Part shown: positions 6,426-12,030 of the stretch, piece after piece
Layout: each line of letters opens with the position of its first letter
Position numbering within the stretch: position 1 is the stretch's first letter
NCBI GenBank assembly: GCA_003218785.1
Contig: QHOM01000178.1
Location: 1-12,030 of the forward strand
Direction of reading: 5' to 3'
Length of the DNA: 12,030 nt
Origin: Verrucomicrobiota bacterium
GTDB lineage: Bacteria; Verrucomicrobiota; Verrucomicrobiia; Chthoniobacterales; UBA10450
Position numbers and translations under genes: made by a program
The notes under the pieces: generated by a model
The model's database searches: none
What the model was told of the DNA's origin: nothing
The model's input: the letters and a program-made list of their open reading frames with translations, nothing else

Positions 6426-7370
6426 TTATGCGCCGATGCGCCGGAACATGAAGGTGGTCTCGGGCTTTGTTAACTCGCCGTTCATTTCGAGCAAGGGGTA
6501 GGCCAGAAAATTGATCGGGCCGCTGGCCGGCTCGGGATCGACCACCAGATCCCGGCCTTTCGTCAACTCGAAACGATTGGCCGGATTATGACCAAAGTAG
6601 TAATCGGCCAGCTTTGGATTTTTCCAAGCTTCGCTGATGTCCACCGGCACCCAGCGTCCATCCGCAAAAAATTCGGCCCAGCAGTGATAGCCGTCGATCG
6701 TTCCCTCATTTTTGTCGGCGGGAATCGTAGCGCCGATAGCAAAGCGCGCGGGTATGCCGATGCTGCGCGCTAAAGCGATGAAGTAGGCGTGGAAATCGCT
6801 GCAGTTCCCGGTGCGCGCGTCGCAGGCGTAGAGGGCGTCACCGCGACCCCAGCCTGTGCCTGATTTGTCGTAGCGCATTCGACCCATCACATGATCGTAG
6901 AGCGCTTTTGCTCGATCGAGATCATCCTTCTTATCCGCCACCGCTTTTTGCGCGAGCGTTCGGAACGTCTCGTTGATTGGTACGAGCTTTTCCGGGCGCA
7001 GGTACCGCGCAGCATCTGCGCTGCTTGCCGAATAGGCTGCTTTTTCCTTTCGTTCGACACGGTATCGCAGCTCGATCGTTTTGCCGCTGTCCGCAGGCTG
7101 TGGATGCAGCACGCAGATATCGTTGGCGTAATCGCGGTCCTGCACTTTTTCCCATTTCATTGGGATGTTCAGCTCCTCCTCGGTGACCGTTTGAAAGCTG
7201 TCGGTCTTTGCCAACGGGATCCAGACGCGGGCCTCGCCTTTGATCTCCGGCAGTTTGACTCGGTAAACGAACTCGAACCGATCGGAACCTTTGATTATGC
7301 CGGGCTCGCCAGCAGCACGTGCAGCGAGCACGCTTGCCAGGAAAACGACTGGAACAATTAAAAATCGCAT
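6426..7370 (-). CDS. Secreted transglutaminase-like (Transglut_core) protein
   Basis: This 314-residue protein opens with a signal peptide (core 4-18, ARA-AG near 19-21). The middle and C-terminal parts hold a transglutaminase core with an intact-looking triad: Cys190 (TGNCSDFHAYFIALARSIGIPARF), His229 (GYHCWAEFF) and Asp244 (WVPVDISEAW). The N-terminal portion (about 25-110) looks like a beta domain often found before such cores. In bacteria these proteins usually act as cysteine proteases, amidases or peptide-processing enzymes and less often as true cross-linkers. Export implies a periplasmic or surface substrate. It lies 38 nt downstream of the His-Pro-rich secreted protein, which may be a partner or substrate. 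The triad makes the family call strong. Confidence 0.9.
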   Translation of the reverse strand: MRFLIVPVVFLASVLAARAAGEPGIIKGSDRFEFVYRVKLPEIKGEARVWIPLAKTDSFQTVTEEELNIPMKWEKVQDRDYANDICVLHPQPADSGKTIELRYRVERKEKAAYSASSADAARYLRPEKLVPINETFRTLAQKAVADKKDDLDRAKALYDHVMGRMRYDKSGTGWGRGDALYACDARTGNCSDFHAYFIALARSIGIPARFAIGATIPADKNEGTIDGYHCWAEFFADGRWVPVDISEAWKNPKLADYYFGHNPANRFELTKGRDLVVDPEPASGPINFLAYPLLEMNGELTKPETTFMFRRIGA

Positions 7371-7408
7371 CGAAACCTATGCCGCTGGCCTGCGGGGTTA
7401 ATTGTTCG

Positions 7409-7885
7409 TCAGCTTGCGGGAACCTTGTGCCACGTTCCGTTCTCTTCTTTCCAATCGTAAAGAGGTTTTCCGTCGACCTTATGAACGGACGTGTCTGTGA
7501 CTTTCATTTTGCCCGGCGATCCGGTTAGAAAGAAATCAATATCGTACGTCTTGCCGTCGGTGGCCGTCATGTCCACACACGCAAAATATTTTCCCCCGCC
7601 GAGATCGGAGAGTCGGTCGTCGTGCACTCTTATTAGGTCGAGAGCGAGATCCTGGCCTTGGTAATTGACGTGGAACTTGCTATCAGTGCTCTTTTTGCTT
7701 TGCGCATCGATGTTCTTCTTGATGCCAGCGGAAATATCAGCGTTGCTGACCTGTTTCTCCGCGCCGGTTTTCTTTGGGTGCTCTGCGCCTTTCTTCGGAT
7801 GCTCCGGATGTTCCTGGGCAACGATCAGCGCCGCCGGTGTGAAGAATAGTGTAATAGCTGCTGCGATGATAAGTCTTGAGATCAT
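7409..7885 (-). CDS. Secreted protein of unknown function with His-Pro repeats
   Basis: I do not recognise the family. The 158-residue product has a clear signal peptide (core 5-20, IVA-Q near 23-24). A charged linker with repeated EHP/HPKK units follows (EHPEHPKKGAEHPKK, residues 25-39), and then a compact-looking C-terminal domain from about residue 65 with many Asp and Lys, one Cys (103) and the motif TDGKTYDIDFFL. The His-Pro units could bind metal or simply be a flexible spacer. The ATG at 7885 is preceded by a strong ribosome binding site at 7895-7899, so the gene is very likely real. It is the first gene of the minus-strand operon with the transglutaminase-like protein 38 nt downstream. 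Confidence 0.75.
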   Translation of the reverse strand: MISRLIIAAAITLFFTPAALIVAQEHPEHPKKGAEHPKKTGAEKQVSNADISAGIKKNIDAQSKKSTDSKFHVNYQGQDLALDLIRVHDDRLSDLGGGKYFACVDMTATDGKTYDIDFFLTGSPGKMKVTDTSVHKVDGKPLYDWKEENGTWHKVPAS

Positions 7886-8091
7886 ATATGAATTCCTCCG
7901 TTTTTACTTTCGTCTGCTGATAATTGGCTGGATGGATAGTCTTCTGGCACCACAGCCAAGCGTAGCACGCATCGTTGTCGTCTCTGCTTGTTTACGAGAC
8001 GCATCAGCCCGGCGTTTTATTCCTGCTTAACTGCAAAATTCCTGCCAAAGTGGGCTGCTGGGCGAAAACTAGCCGATGATCGGTACCCGAT
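7886..8091. promoter_or_regulatory. Divergent intergenic region between the minus-strand operon and the glycosyltransferase
   Basis: This 206-nt gap must hold the promoters of both divergent units. I see no convincing -35/-10 pair on either strand. CGTCTC (7979-7984) and GAGACG (7996-8001) form an inverted repeat around 11 nt, a possible regulator site or weak hairpin roughly midway between the two starts. Confidence 0.4.
7895..7899 (-). promoter_or_regulatory. Ribosome binding site of the secreted His-Pro protein
   Basis: On the minus strand GGAGG lies 9 nt before the ATG at 7885-7883. It is the strongest translation signal in this operon and supports the start and the strand of an otherwise unrecognised gene. 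Confidence 0.75.
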
Positions 8092-8880
8092 ATGTTATCT
8101 GCGGACTCCAGTACAGTTTCAGCAAAGATGCGATCGGGTGACCGCCACTTGACGGGCGATTCCGAGAAAAACGTTCGAACGCAGTTGTCGATCATTGTTC
8201 CGGTCTTCAATGAGGCGCCGTTGATACGACCATTTCTTCAACACCTGCGCGACCGCACGCCCGAAGCGGAGATTATCGTCGCTGATGGCGGAAGCTCGGA
8301 TGGCACGGTCGACCTCGCCACGGGCTTTTGCGATCGGCTTGTTAAAAGCGACCGCAGTCGAGCCACACAAATGAATACCGGTGCCTCCGCTGCACGCGGT
8401 GACATCCTTTGGTTTGTTCATGTGGACGCTGAAGTCCCGCTAGGATCTTTGGATGAGATCGCGGGTATCATGAATGATTCGAAGGTCGTCGGCGGTTACT
8501 TCCGGATTCGCCTGCCGCGAGGCTTCGTTTATCGCTTGACCGACACCTTTGCGCATTACGCAGGTATTCTGCTCCGAATGCGATGCGGCGATCACGGCCT
8601 GTTCTGCCGGCGAACTGCCTTCCTGGACATTGGCGGATTTCCCGAGGTACCGTTGATGGAAGACGTACAATTTTTTCGCGAGCTTTGCCGCAGCGGTCGC
8701 GTGACATATAGCGACAAGCGAATCCTGGTGAACCCTCGGCGCTACGAATCAGTTGGGCGTATTTCGCTGACGCTGGCTTACGGATTCATCGCAACGCTTT
8801 ACAATTTCGGCGTCCCATTGTCGATGCTGGCATCGATTTACAAGCGTATGTGCTGCGACCGTTGTTGCCGGCATCGGTGA
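8092..8880 (+). CDS. Family 2 glycosyltransferase, TIGR04283-like
   Basis: The 262-residue frame carries a GT2 domain from about residue 32: LSIIVPVFNEAPLI, the nucleotide-binding DGGSSDG (65-71), the metal-binding VDAE (Asp112, Glu114), GDHGLF (166-171) and MEDVQF (189-194), where the catalytic Asp/Glu lie. The GDHGLFCRRTAFLDIGGFPEVPLMEDV block is typical of the TIGR04283 group, named in databases for arsenosugar biosynthesis or as selenodomain-associated transferase 2. The usual partner (TIGR04282) and arsenic-methylation genes are not visible, so that role is unsupported here. The domain ends near residue 251 and is followed by CCDRCCRHR, an odd cysteine-rich tail. ATG 8128 is an equally plausible start, 12 residues later; the first 30 residues look unconserved. 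Confidence 0.85.
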   Translation: MLSADSSTVSAKMRSGDRHLTGDSEKNVRTQLSIIVPVFNEAPLIRPFLQHLRDRTPEAEIIVADGGSSDGTVDLATGFCDRLVKSDRSRATQMNTGASAARGDILWFVHVDAEVPLGSLDEIAGIMNDSKVVGGYFRIRLPRGFVYRLTDTFAHYAGILLRMRCGDHGLFCRRTAFLDIGGFPEVPLMEDVQFFRELCRSGRVTYSDKRILVNPRRYESVGRISLTLAYGFIATLYNFGVPLSMLASIYKRMCCDRCCRHR

Positions 8881-9016
8881 TGCTGGCCCTGCGTTGCAGC
8901 TCGCGTCGACATCACGCCGACCTCCGACCCGGTTGAGGCGGGACAGATGCACGCGACCGAAGCAGCTGATCCGTTTCCTTTGTAGAGAGTTGAGTGAAGA
9001 AAACACGATGATGAAG

Positions 9017-9022
9017 AAAGGA
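9017..9022 (+). promoter_or_regulatory. Ribosome binding site of the small repeat protein
   Basis: AAAGGA lies 5 nt before ATG 9028. It supports translation of the 80-residue repeat protein. A seven-codon frame (9008-9031, MMKKGQL) spans this site and stops across the start codon. Confidence 0.65.
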
Positions 9023-9027
9023 CAATT

Positions 9028-9270
9028 ATGAAAACGGCAGGAATAGTTATTGCTTTGTTGACAGTCGGCGCACTCACTGCTGTCGCGCAGGAATCGCCGG
9101 GGGAACAAATAAAGTACGGTGCCAAGAAAACAGGCGAGGCAATTAAAGACACCGCAAAGGCAGTAGGGAGAACGACAAAAAGCACCGCCAAAACCGTCGG
9201 TAGAAAGACCAAAGAAGCATGGAGGGAGACCAAGGCAAAGGCCAAAGAAGTCACAGAAGAGAGGCAGTGA
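9028..9270 (+). CDS. Small secreted Lys/Thr/Ala-rich repeat protein
   Basis: I cannot assign a named family. The 80-residue product has a signal peptide (core 4-18, AVA-Q near 19-21). The mature part of about 60 residues consists of loosely repeated units of about 11 residues, TGEAIKDTAKAVGRT, TKSTAKTVGRKT and KEAWRETKAKAKEV. It is strongly basic, has no Cys, and the Ala/Lys/Glu spacing suits an amphipathic helix. This resembles LEA-type or other stress-protection repeat proteins, and also histone-tail-like basic peptides; export argues against the DNA-binding reading. A ribosome binding site at 9017-9022 and a hairpin just after the stop suggest a monocistronic small gene. Existence is likely, function unknown. 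Confidence 0.7.
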   Translation: MKTAGIVIALLTVGALTAVAQESPGEQIKYGAKKTGEAIKDTAKAVGRTTKSTAKTVGRKTKEAWRETKAKAKEVTEERQ

Positions 9271-9274
9271 GTTG

Positions 9275-9308
9275 GCGCGACTGGAGCAGCGGATTGCTCC
9301 CGACGCGC
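9275..9308 (+). terminator. Possible terminator-like hairpin after the small repeat gene
   Basis: GCGCG (9275-9279) pairs with CGCGC (9304-9308), and inside it GGAGCA (9283-9288) pairs with TGCTCC (9295-9300) around a 6-nt loop, with a 3x3 internal loop between the stems. It starts 4 nt after the stop codon. No T-run follows, so rho-independent termination is uncertain. The rest of the gap to 9495 shows nothing recognisable. Confidence 0.4.
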
Positions 9309-9495
9309 GCAGGTAGCTTGAGACGATGCTCGAGCAAATGGAAGACGGGGTGGCCCAAGCGCAAGCAATTACGCGGCTGAAGAGTACTCAGAATTTTTGA
9401 AGTAACCGTCAAGCGAAACGCGACCACGGAAATCGAACTCTGTTCGTTTCTGACTTGCTCAGGCTCATCGAGTGAGTCCTATTTGGCGCGATCAA

Positions 9496-10248
9496 ATGAG
9501 TGGTTTGCGTCTGGGAGTTAACATCGATCACGTGGCGACCTTGCGACAGGCGCGATACGCCACGATGCCGGAATCCAAGAACGCGGAGCCAGATCCGATT
9601 GCGGCGGCGCGAATGTGCGAGCGAGCCGGCGCTGGCGGGATTGTGGCGCATCTGCGGGCTGATCGCCGCCACATCCAAGATCGAGATATTGAGCGGCTGC
9701 GCCAGAACATCATGACGAAACTAAATTTGGAAATGGGCAATTCCGAAGAGATTATTGACGTTGCGCTGCGTATCGTGCCGGATGAAGTCTGCCTCGTTCC
9801 AGAAAAGCGCGAGGAAGTCACAACCGAAGGCGGTCTTGATGTCATTGCGCAGCGCAAAGGACTGGAGAACACGGTAAAGCGGCTCCAAGCTTCAGGCATT
9901 CGCGTCAGTCTCTTTATCGACCCTACTTTGGAACAAGCCGACGCTGCGGCTGAACTCGGCGTTGAAATGGTCGAGCTGCACACCGGCAAACTGGCCAACG
10001 CATTTACTGAAAAGGTCGAGAAAGAAGAGCTGGAAAAGCTCCGGGCAGCGGCGCGCGCCGCATCAGAATCACATCTGCAGGTCAACGCCGGCCACGGAAT
10101 CAATTATAAAAATATCGCGCTCATTCATCAGATTCCTAATTTGACCGAACTCAACATTGGTCACTCCATCGTATCACGCGCAATCTCGGTGGGACTCGGA
10201 GCGGCCGTAAAGGAAATGCTCGCCGCGATGTCGAGTTACCCCGGATGA
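9496..10248 (+). CDS. pdxJ: Pyridoxine 5'-phosphate synthase PdxJ
   Basis: PdxJ condenses 1-deoxy-D-xylulose 5-phosphate with 3-amino-2-oxopropyl phosphate to make pyridoxine 5'-phosphate, the ring-forming step of the DXP-dependent vitamin B6 route, in the cytoplasm. The 250-residue product has the family signatures along its length: GVNIDHVATLRQAR (Asn9, Asp11, His12, Arg20), HLRADRRHIQDRD (52-64), LNLEMG (Glu79), VNAGHGINY (His200) and NIGHSIVSRAI (His223). ATG 9496 gives the normal N-terminus just ahead of LGVNIDH; a GTG at 9472 would add eight atypical residues. Neither start has a strong ribosome binding site. acpS follows after 52 nt, the same gene order as in many proteobacteria. No sign of damage. 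Confidence 0.97.
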   Translation: MSGLRLGVNIDHVATLRQARYATMPESKNAEPDPIAAARMCERAGAGGIVAHLRADRRHIQDRDIERLRQNIMTKLNLEMGNSEEIIDVALRIVPDEVCLVPEKREEVTTEGGLDVIAQRKGLENTVKRLQASGIRVSLFIDPTLEQADAAAELGVEMVELHTGKLANAFTEKVEKEELEKLRAAARAASESHLQVNAGHGINYKNIALIHQIPNLTELNIGHSIVSRAISVGLGAAVKEMLAAMSSYPG

Positions 10249-10265
10249 TCACTCTATTAGATTGC

Positions 10266-10294
10266 GGACTTGACTGCTTTAAGCAGTCAAGTCC
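10266..10294 (+). other. Perfect 13-bp inverted repeat between pdxJ and acpS
   Basis: GGACTTGACTGCT (10266-10278) is the exact reverse complement of AGCAGTCAAGTCC (10282-10294), with only TTA between. The hairpin ends 6 nt before the acpS ATG at 10301, so it covers the region where a ribosome binding site would lie. There is no following T-run, which argues against an intrinsic terminator. It may be a REP-like dispersed palindrome, an mRNA processing or stability element separating the two messages, or a brake on acpS translation. Confidence 0.75.
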
Positions 10295-10300
10295 AACGAG

Positions 10301-10681
10301 ATGAGCGTGCTTGGAATCGGTGTCGACCTTGTCGAGTGTGCGCGTATTCAGCGTTCCATTGATCGTTTCGGTGATCGATTTCTTCACCGTGTTTTCACCA
10401 ATGGTGAGATTGAATATTCGATGTCGATGAAATTTCCCGCACGGCATCTGGCTGCGCGTTTCGCAGCAAAAGAAGCTGTTTCGAAAGCATTCGGCACGGG
10501 CATCGGAAAGGCAATGGGTTGGCGTAACATCGACATACGCAAAAAACCGAGCGGCGAACCGTTTCTCGTCTTTTCAGGACCGGCTCAAGAACTGGCCACA
10601 CAACGCGGTGTCGCTTCTGCGCTTATCACTCTCAGCCATACCGAACATCACGCGGTCGCTTGCGTGGTTCTGGAGCGATAA
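10301..10681 (+). CDS. acpS: Holo-[acyl-carrier-protein] synthase AcpS
   Basis: AcpS transfers the 4'-phosphopantetheine arm from coenzyme A to the serine of apo-acyl carrier protein, activating it for fatty acid synthesis. The 126-residue product has normal family length and motifs: GIGVDLVECARI with Mg-binding Asp9, FTNGEIEY, the ARFAAKEAVSKAFGTGI block with Glu58 and Lys62, and the closing SHTEHHAVACVV. ATG 10301 fits the family N-terminus exactly. No Shine-Dalgarno sequence is visible because the upstream hairpin occupies the place. It lies 52 nt after pdxJ, a conserved neighbour. The gene looks intact and essential. Confidence 0.97.
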   Translation: MSVLGIGVDLVECARIQRSIDRFGDRFLHRVFTNGEIEYSMSMKFPARHLAARFAAKEAVSKAFGTGIGKAMGWRNIDIRKKPSGEPFLVFSGPAQELATQRGVASALITLSHTEHHAVACVVLER

Positions 10682-10697
10682 ATTTTGCTCTGTGGAG

Positions 10698-10714
10698 GCA
10701 GCCGTGTCGGCTGC
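10698..10714 (+). repeat. Short palindromic element after acpS
   Basis: GCAGCCG (10698-10704) pairs with CGGCTGC (10708-10714) around TGT, 16 nt after the acpS stop. A purine-rich GTGGAGG precedes it. There is no T-run. It could end the pdxJ-acpS message or be a copy of a dispersed short palindrome; no second copy occurs in this window. Confidence 0.4.
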
Positions 10715-10778
10715 AATTGTGGTCGGGTGTTTACACGCAGCATTGAAAGTCGGCGCGCTTTCCGGCAATTAAGCAATC

Positions 10779-11126
10779 ATGGAATACTATCGGCACATCA
10801 TGGACATCGTTGGGACCGCCGTGGATGGCGTAGGCGTATTTATCGTTGTGGGTGGTGCACTCGTCGCAACTGCTCGACTCGTACTCCATCGCGCGCAGAG
10901 TACCGGGAATTACTATTCGCTTTACCGACAGGATGTGGGACGCGCGATTTTGCTCGGTCTCGAGTTCCTCATTGCTGGCGACATCATCCGCACGGTCGTT
11001 GTAGCGCCCACAATGCAAAACGTGTTGGTCCTGGGTTTGATCGTTCTCATCCGCACGTTCCTCAGTTTGTCACTCCAGCTCGAAATCGAAGGAAAGTTGC
11101 CCTGGCGCCGCGAAGCACCGCACTAA
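10779..11126 (+). CDS. DUF1622 family membrane protein
   Basis: This 115-residue protein has about three hydrophobic segments (14-36, 56-73, 80-100). It carries the DUF1622 pattern clearly: YRQDVGRAILLGLEFLIAGDI, then IIRTVVVAPT, VLGLIVLIRTFLSLSL and a closing LEIEGKLPWR. The family is a widespread inner-membrane group of unknown function. The start at ATG 10779 lacks a strong ribosome binding site; Met8 is a possible alternative. It lies 97 nt after acpS, separated by a short palindrome, and probably forms its own unit. Length is normal for the family. The 70 nt after its stop hold nothing recognisable. Confidence 0.88.
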   Translation: MEYYRHIMDIVGTAVDGVGVFIVVGGALVATARLVLHRAQSTGNYYSLYRQDVGRAILLGLEFLIAGDIIRTVVVAPTMQNVLVLGLIVLIRTFLSLSLQLEIEGKLPWRREAPH

Positions 11127-11196
11127 GATCAAAATCATTAAAGGCATTTCCGTCGAGATCTGAATTGGCAACCATGATGAGCATCCTTCTCCAAGG

Positions 11197-11505
11197 TTAG
11201 CTCGATGTACTCATTACTTCATTTTTCATTAAATTAGATGAGTGACACGATATGTGCGCCAGCATCCTGGGGCCGCCGATCCGAAAGGATCGAACGAGGA
11301 GAAAAGCGACGATTGCGACGAAAATGATGTTTAGCACGATCATGTAATTGAACGTGACGGAGGTTTCGACAACCTCCGCGCTTCGGTGGTGCGGAACTAA
11401 TCCTAGGATCTGAAAAACGAATTCGACGATCAAAGCAGCGACAGCCATCGCGAAGTAAAAGATGAGGACGATGAGTGCATTTTCTCTACCCGTCAGGCTC
11501 TGTGT
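11197..11505 (-). pseudogene. C-terminal remnant of a permease (DUF318/ArsP-YraQ-like), probably truncated
   Basis: The minus-strand frame from the stop at 11508-11506 to 11197 gives about 100 residues with two membrane segments: ALIVLIFYFAMAVAALIVEF and NYMIVLNIIFVAIVAFLLV. The order LGLVPHHRSAEVVE, NYxxVLNIIF, then RIGGPRML resembles, from memory, the last part of predicted permeases of the DUF318 group, which are normally over 300 residues and move metals or organoarsenicals. Everything before that is missing, because the CDF transporter gene ends inside this frame (its stop is at 11495-11493). The only ATG in frame is at 11448, in the middle of the first helix. The most economical reading is a 5'-truncated gene. 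An independent small two-helix membrane protein is the alternative. Confidence 0.5.
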
Positions 11506-12030
11506 TCATGAGTGCATGGCTGGCCGCGCAAGCCACTGCTCGCTTCGCGCAAGATCATCGGCACCATGCAAAGCGCTGCCACCGGATCAGCCCACCACCA
11601 TCCGAAAAGTGCGTTGAGACCCAATCCGCCTACCAAGATCACCGCGAGATAGGCACAAATATCGCTTTGGTGAGAATCGGCGTGCAATGCGTGGCTCTGA
11701 AGATTTGCGGCCGCGCGACGTTTGGCTCGGGCGAGCAATGGCATGACGATAACGCAGGCGGCGGCGTAAATGATTCCAAGATAAGTCACACGCGGCGACG
11801 AATGTGTGAACAAATGCTTGAGCGATTCGAAGCTGACGTAAACAGCGAGAGCAAGAAAGCAAACGCCCACCAGTCGATGCGCGAAGGCTTCTCGATCTTC
11901 CGTAGCAGCGGCATCGCTCAGTCGCCACATGAGTACCAGGCTGGAAGCAACTTCGATCACCGAATCGATCCCGAAACTGATCAGCGCGACACTACCAGCA
12001 AGAACGCCAGTGATAGTTCCGACGACCGAT
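11493..12030 (-). CDS. Cation diffusion facilitator (CDF) family metal transporter, 5' end outside the window
   Basis: The frame is open to the right edge, so the first part of the gene, including helix 1, is not seen. The visible 178 residues include the second helix (VVGTITGVLAGSVALISFGIDSVIEVASS) with the metal-site Asp of the SFGIDS motif. Further helices follow, then HADSHQSDICAYLAVILVGGLGLNALFGWWWADPVAAL, where the paired polar residues form the rest of the transport site. CDF proteins export Zn, Co, Cd or similar ions by proton exchange. The protein ends soon after the last helix (GLRGQPCTHEHRA) without the usual cytoplasmic CDF domain, as in the short membrane-only branch. The permease remnant follows downstream, so this was probably a metal-resistance operon. 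Confidence 0.85.
   Translation of the reverse strand, partial: SVVGTITGVLAGSVALISFGIDSVIEVASSLVLMWRLSDAAATEDREAFAHRLVGVCFLALAVYVSFESLKHLFTHSSPRVTYLGIIYAAACVIVMPLLARAKRRAAANLQSHALHADSHQSDICAYLAVILVGGLGLNALFGWWWADPVAALCMVPMILREASSGLRGQPCTHEHRA

Noticed and set aside
7979..8001. CGTCTC/GAGACG inverted repeat as an intrinsic terminator or defined operator
   Set aside because: The 11-nt loop and 6-bp arms are weak and no T-run follows; kept only as a note within the intergenic region.
8838..9368. Minus-strand open frame of 176 codons opposite the small repeat gene
   Set aside because: It is an antisense shadow of the repeat gene and the glycosyltransferase end. The plus-strand gene has a signal peptide and ribosome binding site; this frame has neither a plausible start signal nor a known motif.
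9326..9400. 24-residue frame (MLEQMEDGVAQAQAITRLK...) between the repeat gene and pdxJ
   Set aside because: No ribosome binding site, no recognisable domain, and too short to separate from chance.
9528..10103. Minus-strand open frame of 191 codons opposite pdxJ
   Set aside because: Antisense to a clear, intact pdxJ; Ser/Arg/Ala-rich composition is typical of a shadow frame.
10685..11200. Long plus-strand open frame of 171 codons overlapping the DUF1622 gene
   Set aside because: It runs in another frame over DUF1622, whose protein pattern is unmistakable; the translation is Arg/Ser/Cys-rich without domains.

Overview
The window reads as chromosomal DNA of a Gram-negative, moderately GC-rich bacterium. 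Several products carry Sec signal peptides and would act in the periplasm, and a housekeeping pair (pdxJ-acpS) sits among accessory genes. The mix of DUF1622, a TIGR04283-type glycosyltransferase, DUF547 and an ECF sigma/anti-sigma pair with a long periplasmic tail suggests a soil or environmental lineage. Verrucomicrobiota or Acidobacteriota are my best guesses, but nothing here fixes the phylum. There are no rRNA or tRNA genes, CRISPR arrays or intact insertion sequences.

Layout. (1) 1-1449, plus strand: the tail of an unseen gene overlaps a MerC-like mercury-uptake protein; a DoxX-like membrane protein and an AhpD-like CxxC protein follow. (2) 1476-2182: a family 2 glycosyltransferase that is clearly broken, with its halves in different frames and the DxD-bearing segment missing. 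(3) 2179-4759: ECF sigma factor, membrane anti-sigma factor, secreted VOC protein and secreted DUF547 protein, overlapping or 3-6 nt apart, one operon. (4) 7885 back to 4766, minus strand: secreted His-Pro-rich protein, secreted transglutaminase-like protein, membrane fatty-acid-hydroxylase/sterol-desaturase protein, and an SDR protein that has Phe in place of the catalytic Tyr. This unit converges on region 3 with a 6 nt gap. (5) 8092-8880: TIGR04283-like glycosyltransferase, divergent from region 4. (6) 9028-9270: small secreted Lys/Thr/Ala repeat protein. (7) 9496-10681: pdxJ and acpS, separated by a perfect 13-bp hairpin. (8) 10779-11126: DUF1622 membrane protein. (9) 11197 to the right edge, minus strand: an apparent C-terminal remnant of a permease, then a cation-diffusion-facilitator transporter running out of the window.

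How the genes may work together. Region 3 looks like an envelope-signal circuit: the sigma factor is held by a membrane anti-sigma factor and transcribed with two exported proteins that may be its output. Region 4 looks like an envelope or lipid-modification unit of unknown substrate. Both window ends carry metal-transport genes (MerC at the left, CDF plus permease remnant at the right), but no complete mer or czc system is present. The best leads are the decayed glycosyltransferase upstream of an intact sigma operon, the unexplained region 4 operon, the hairpin before acpS and the small repeat protein. No stretch longer than about 300 bases lacks a gene; the gaps at 7886-8091, 8881-9027 and 9271-9495 hold only weak hairpins or nothing recognisable.
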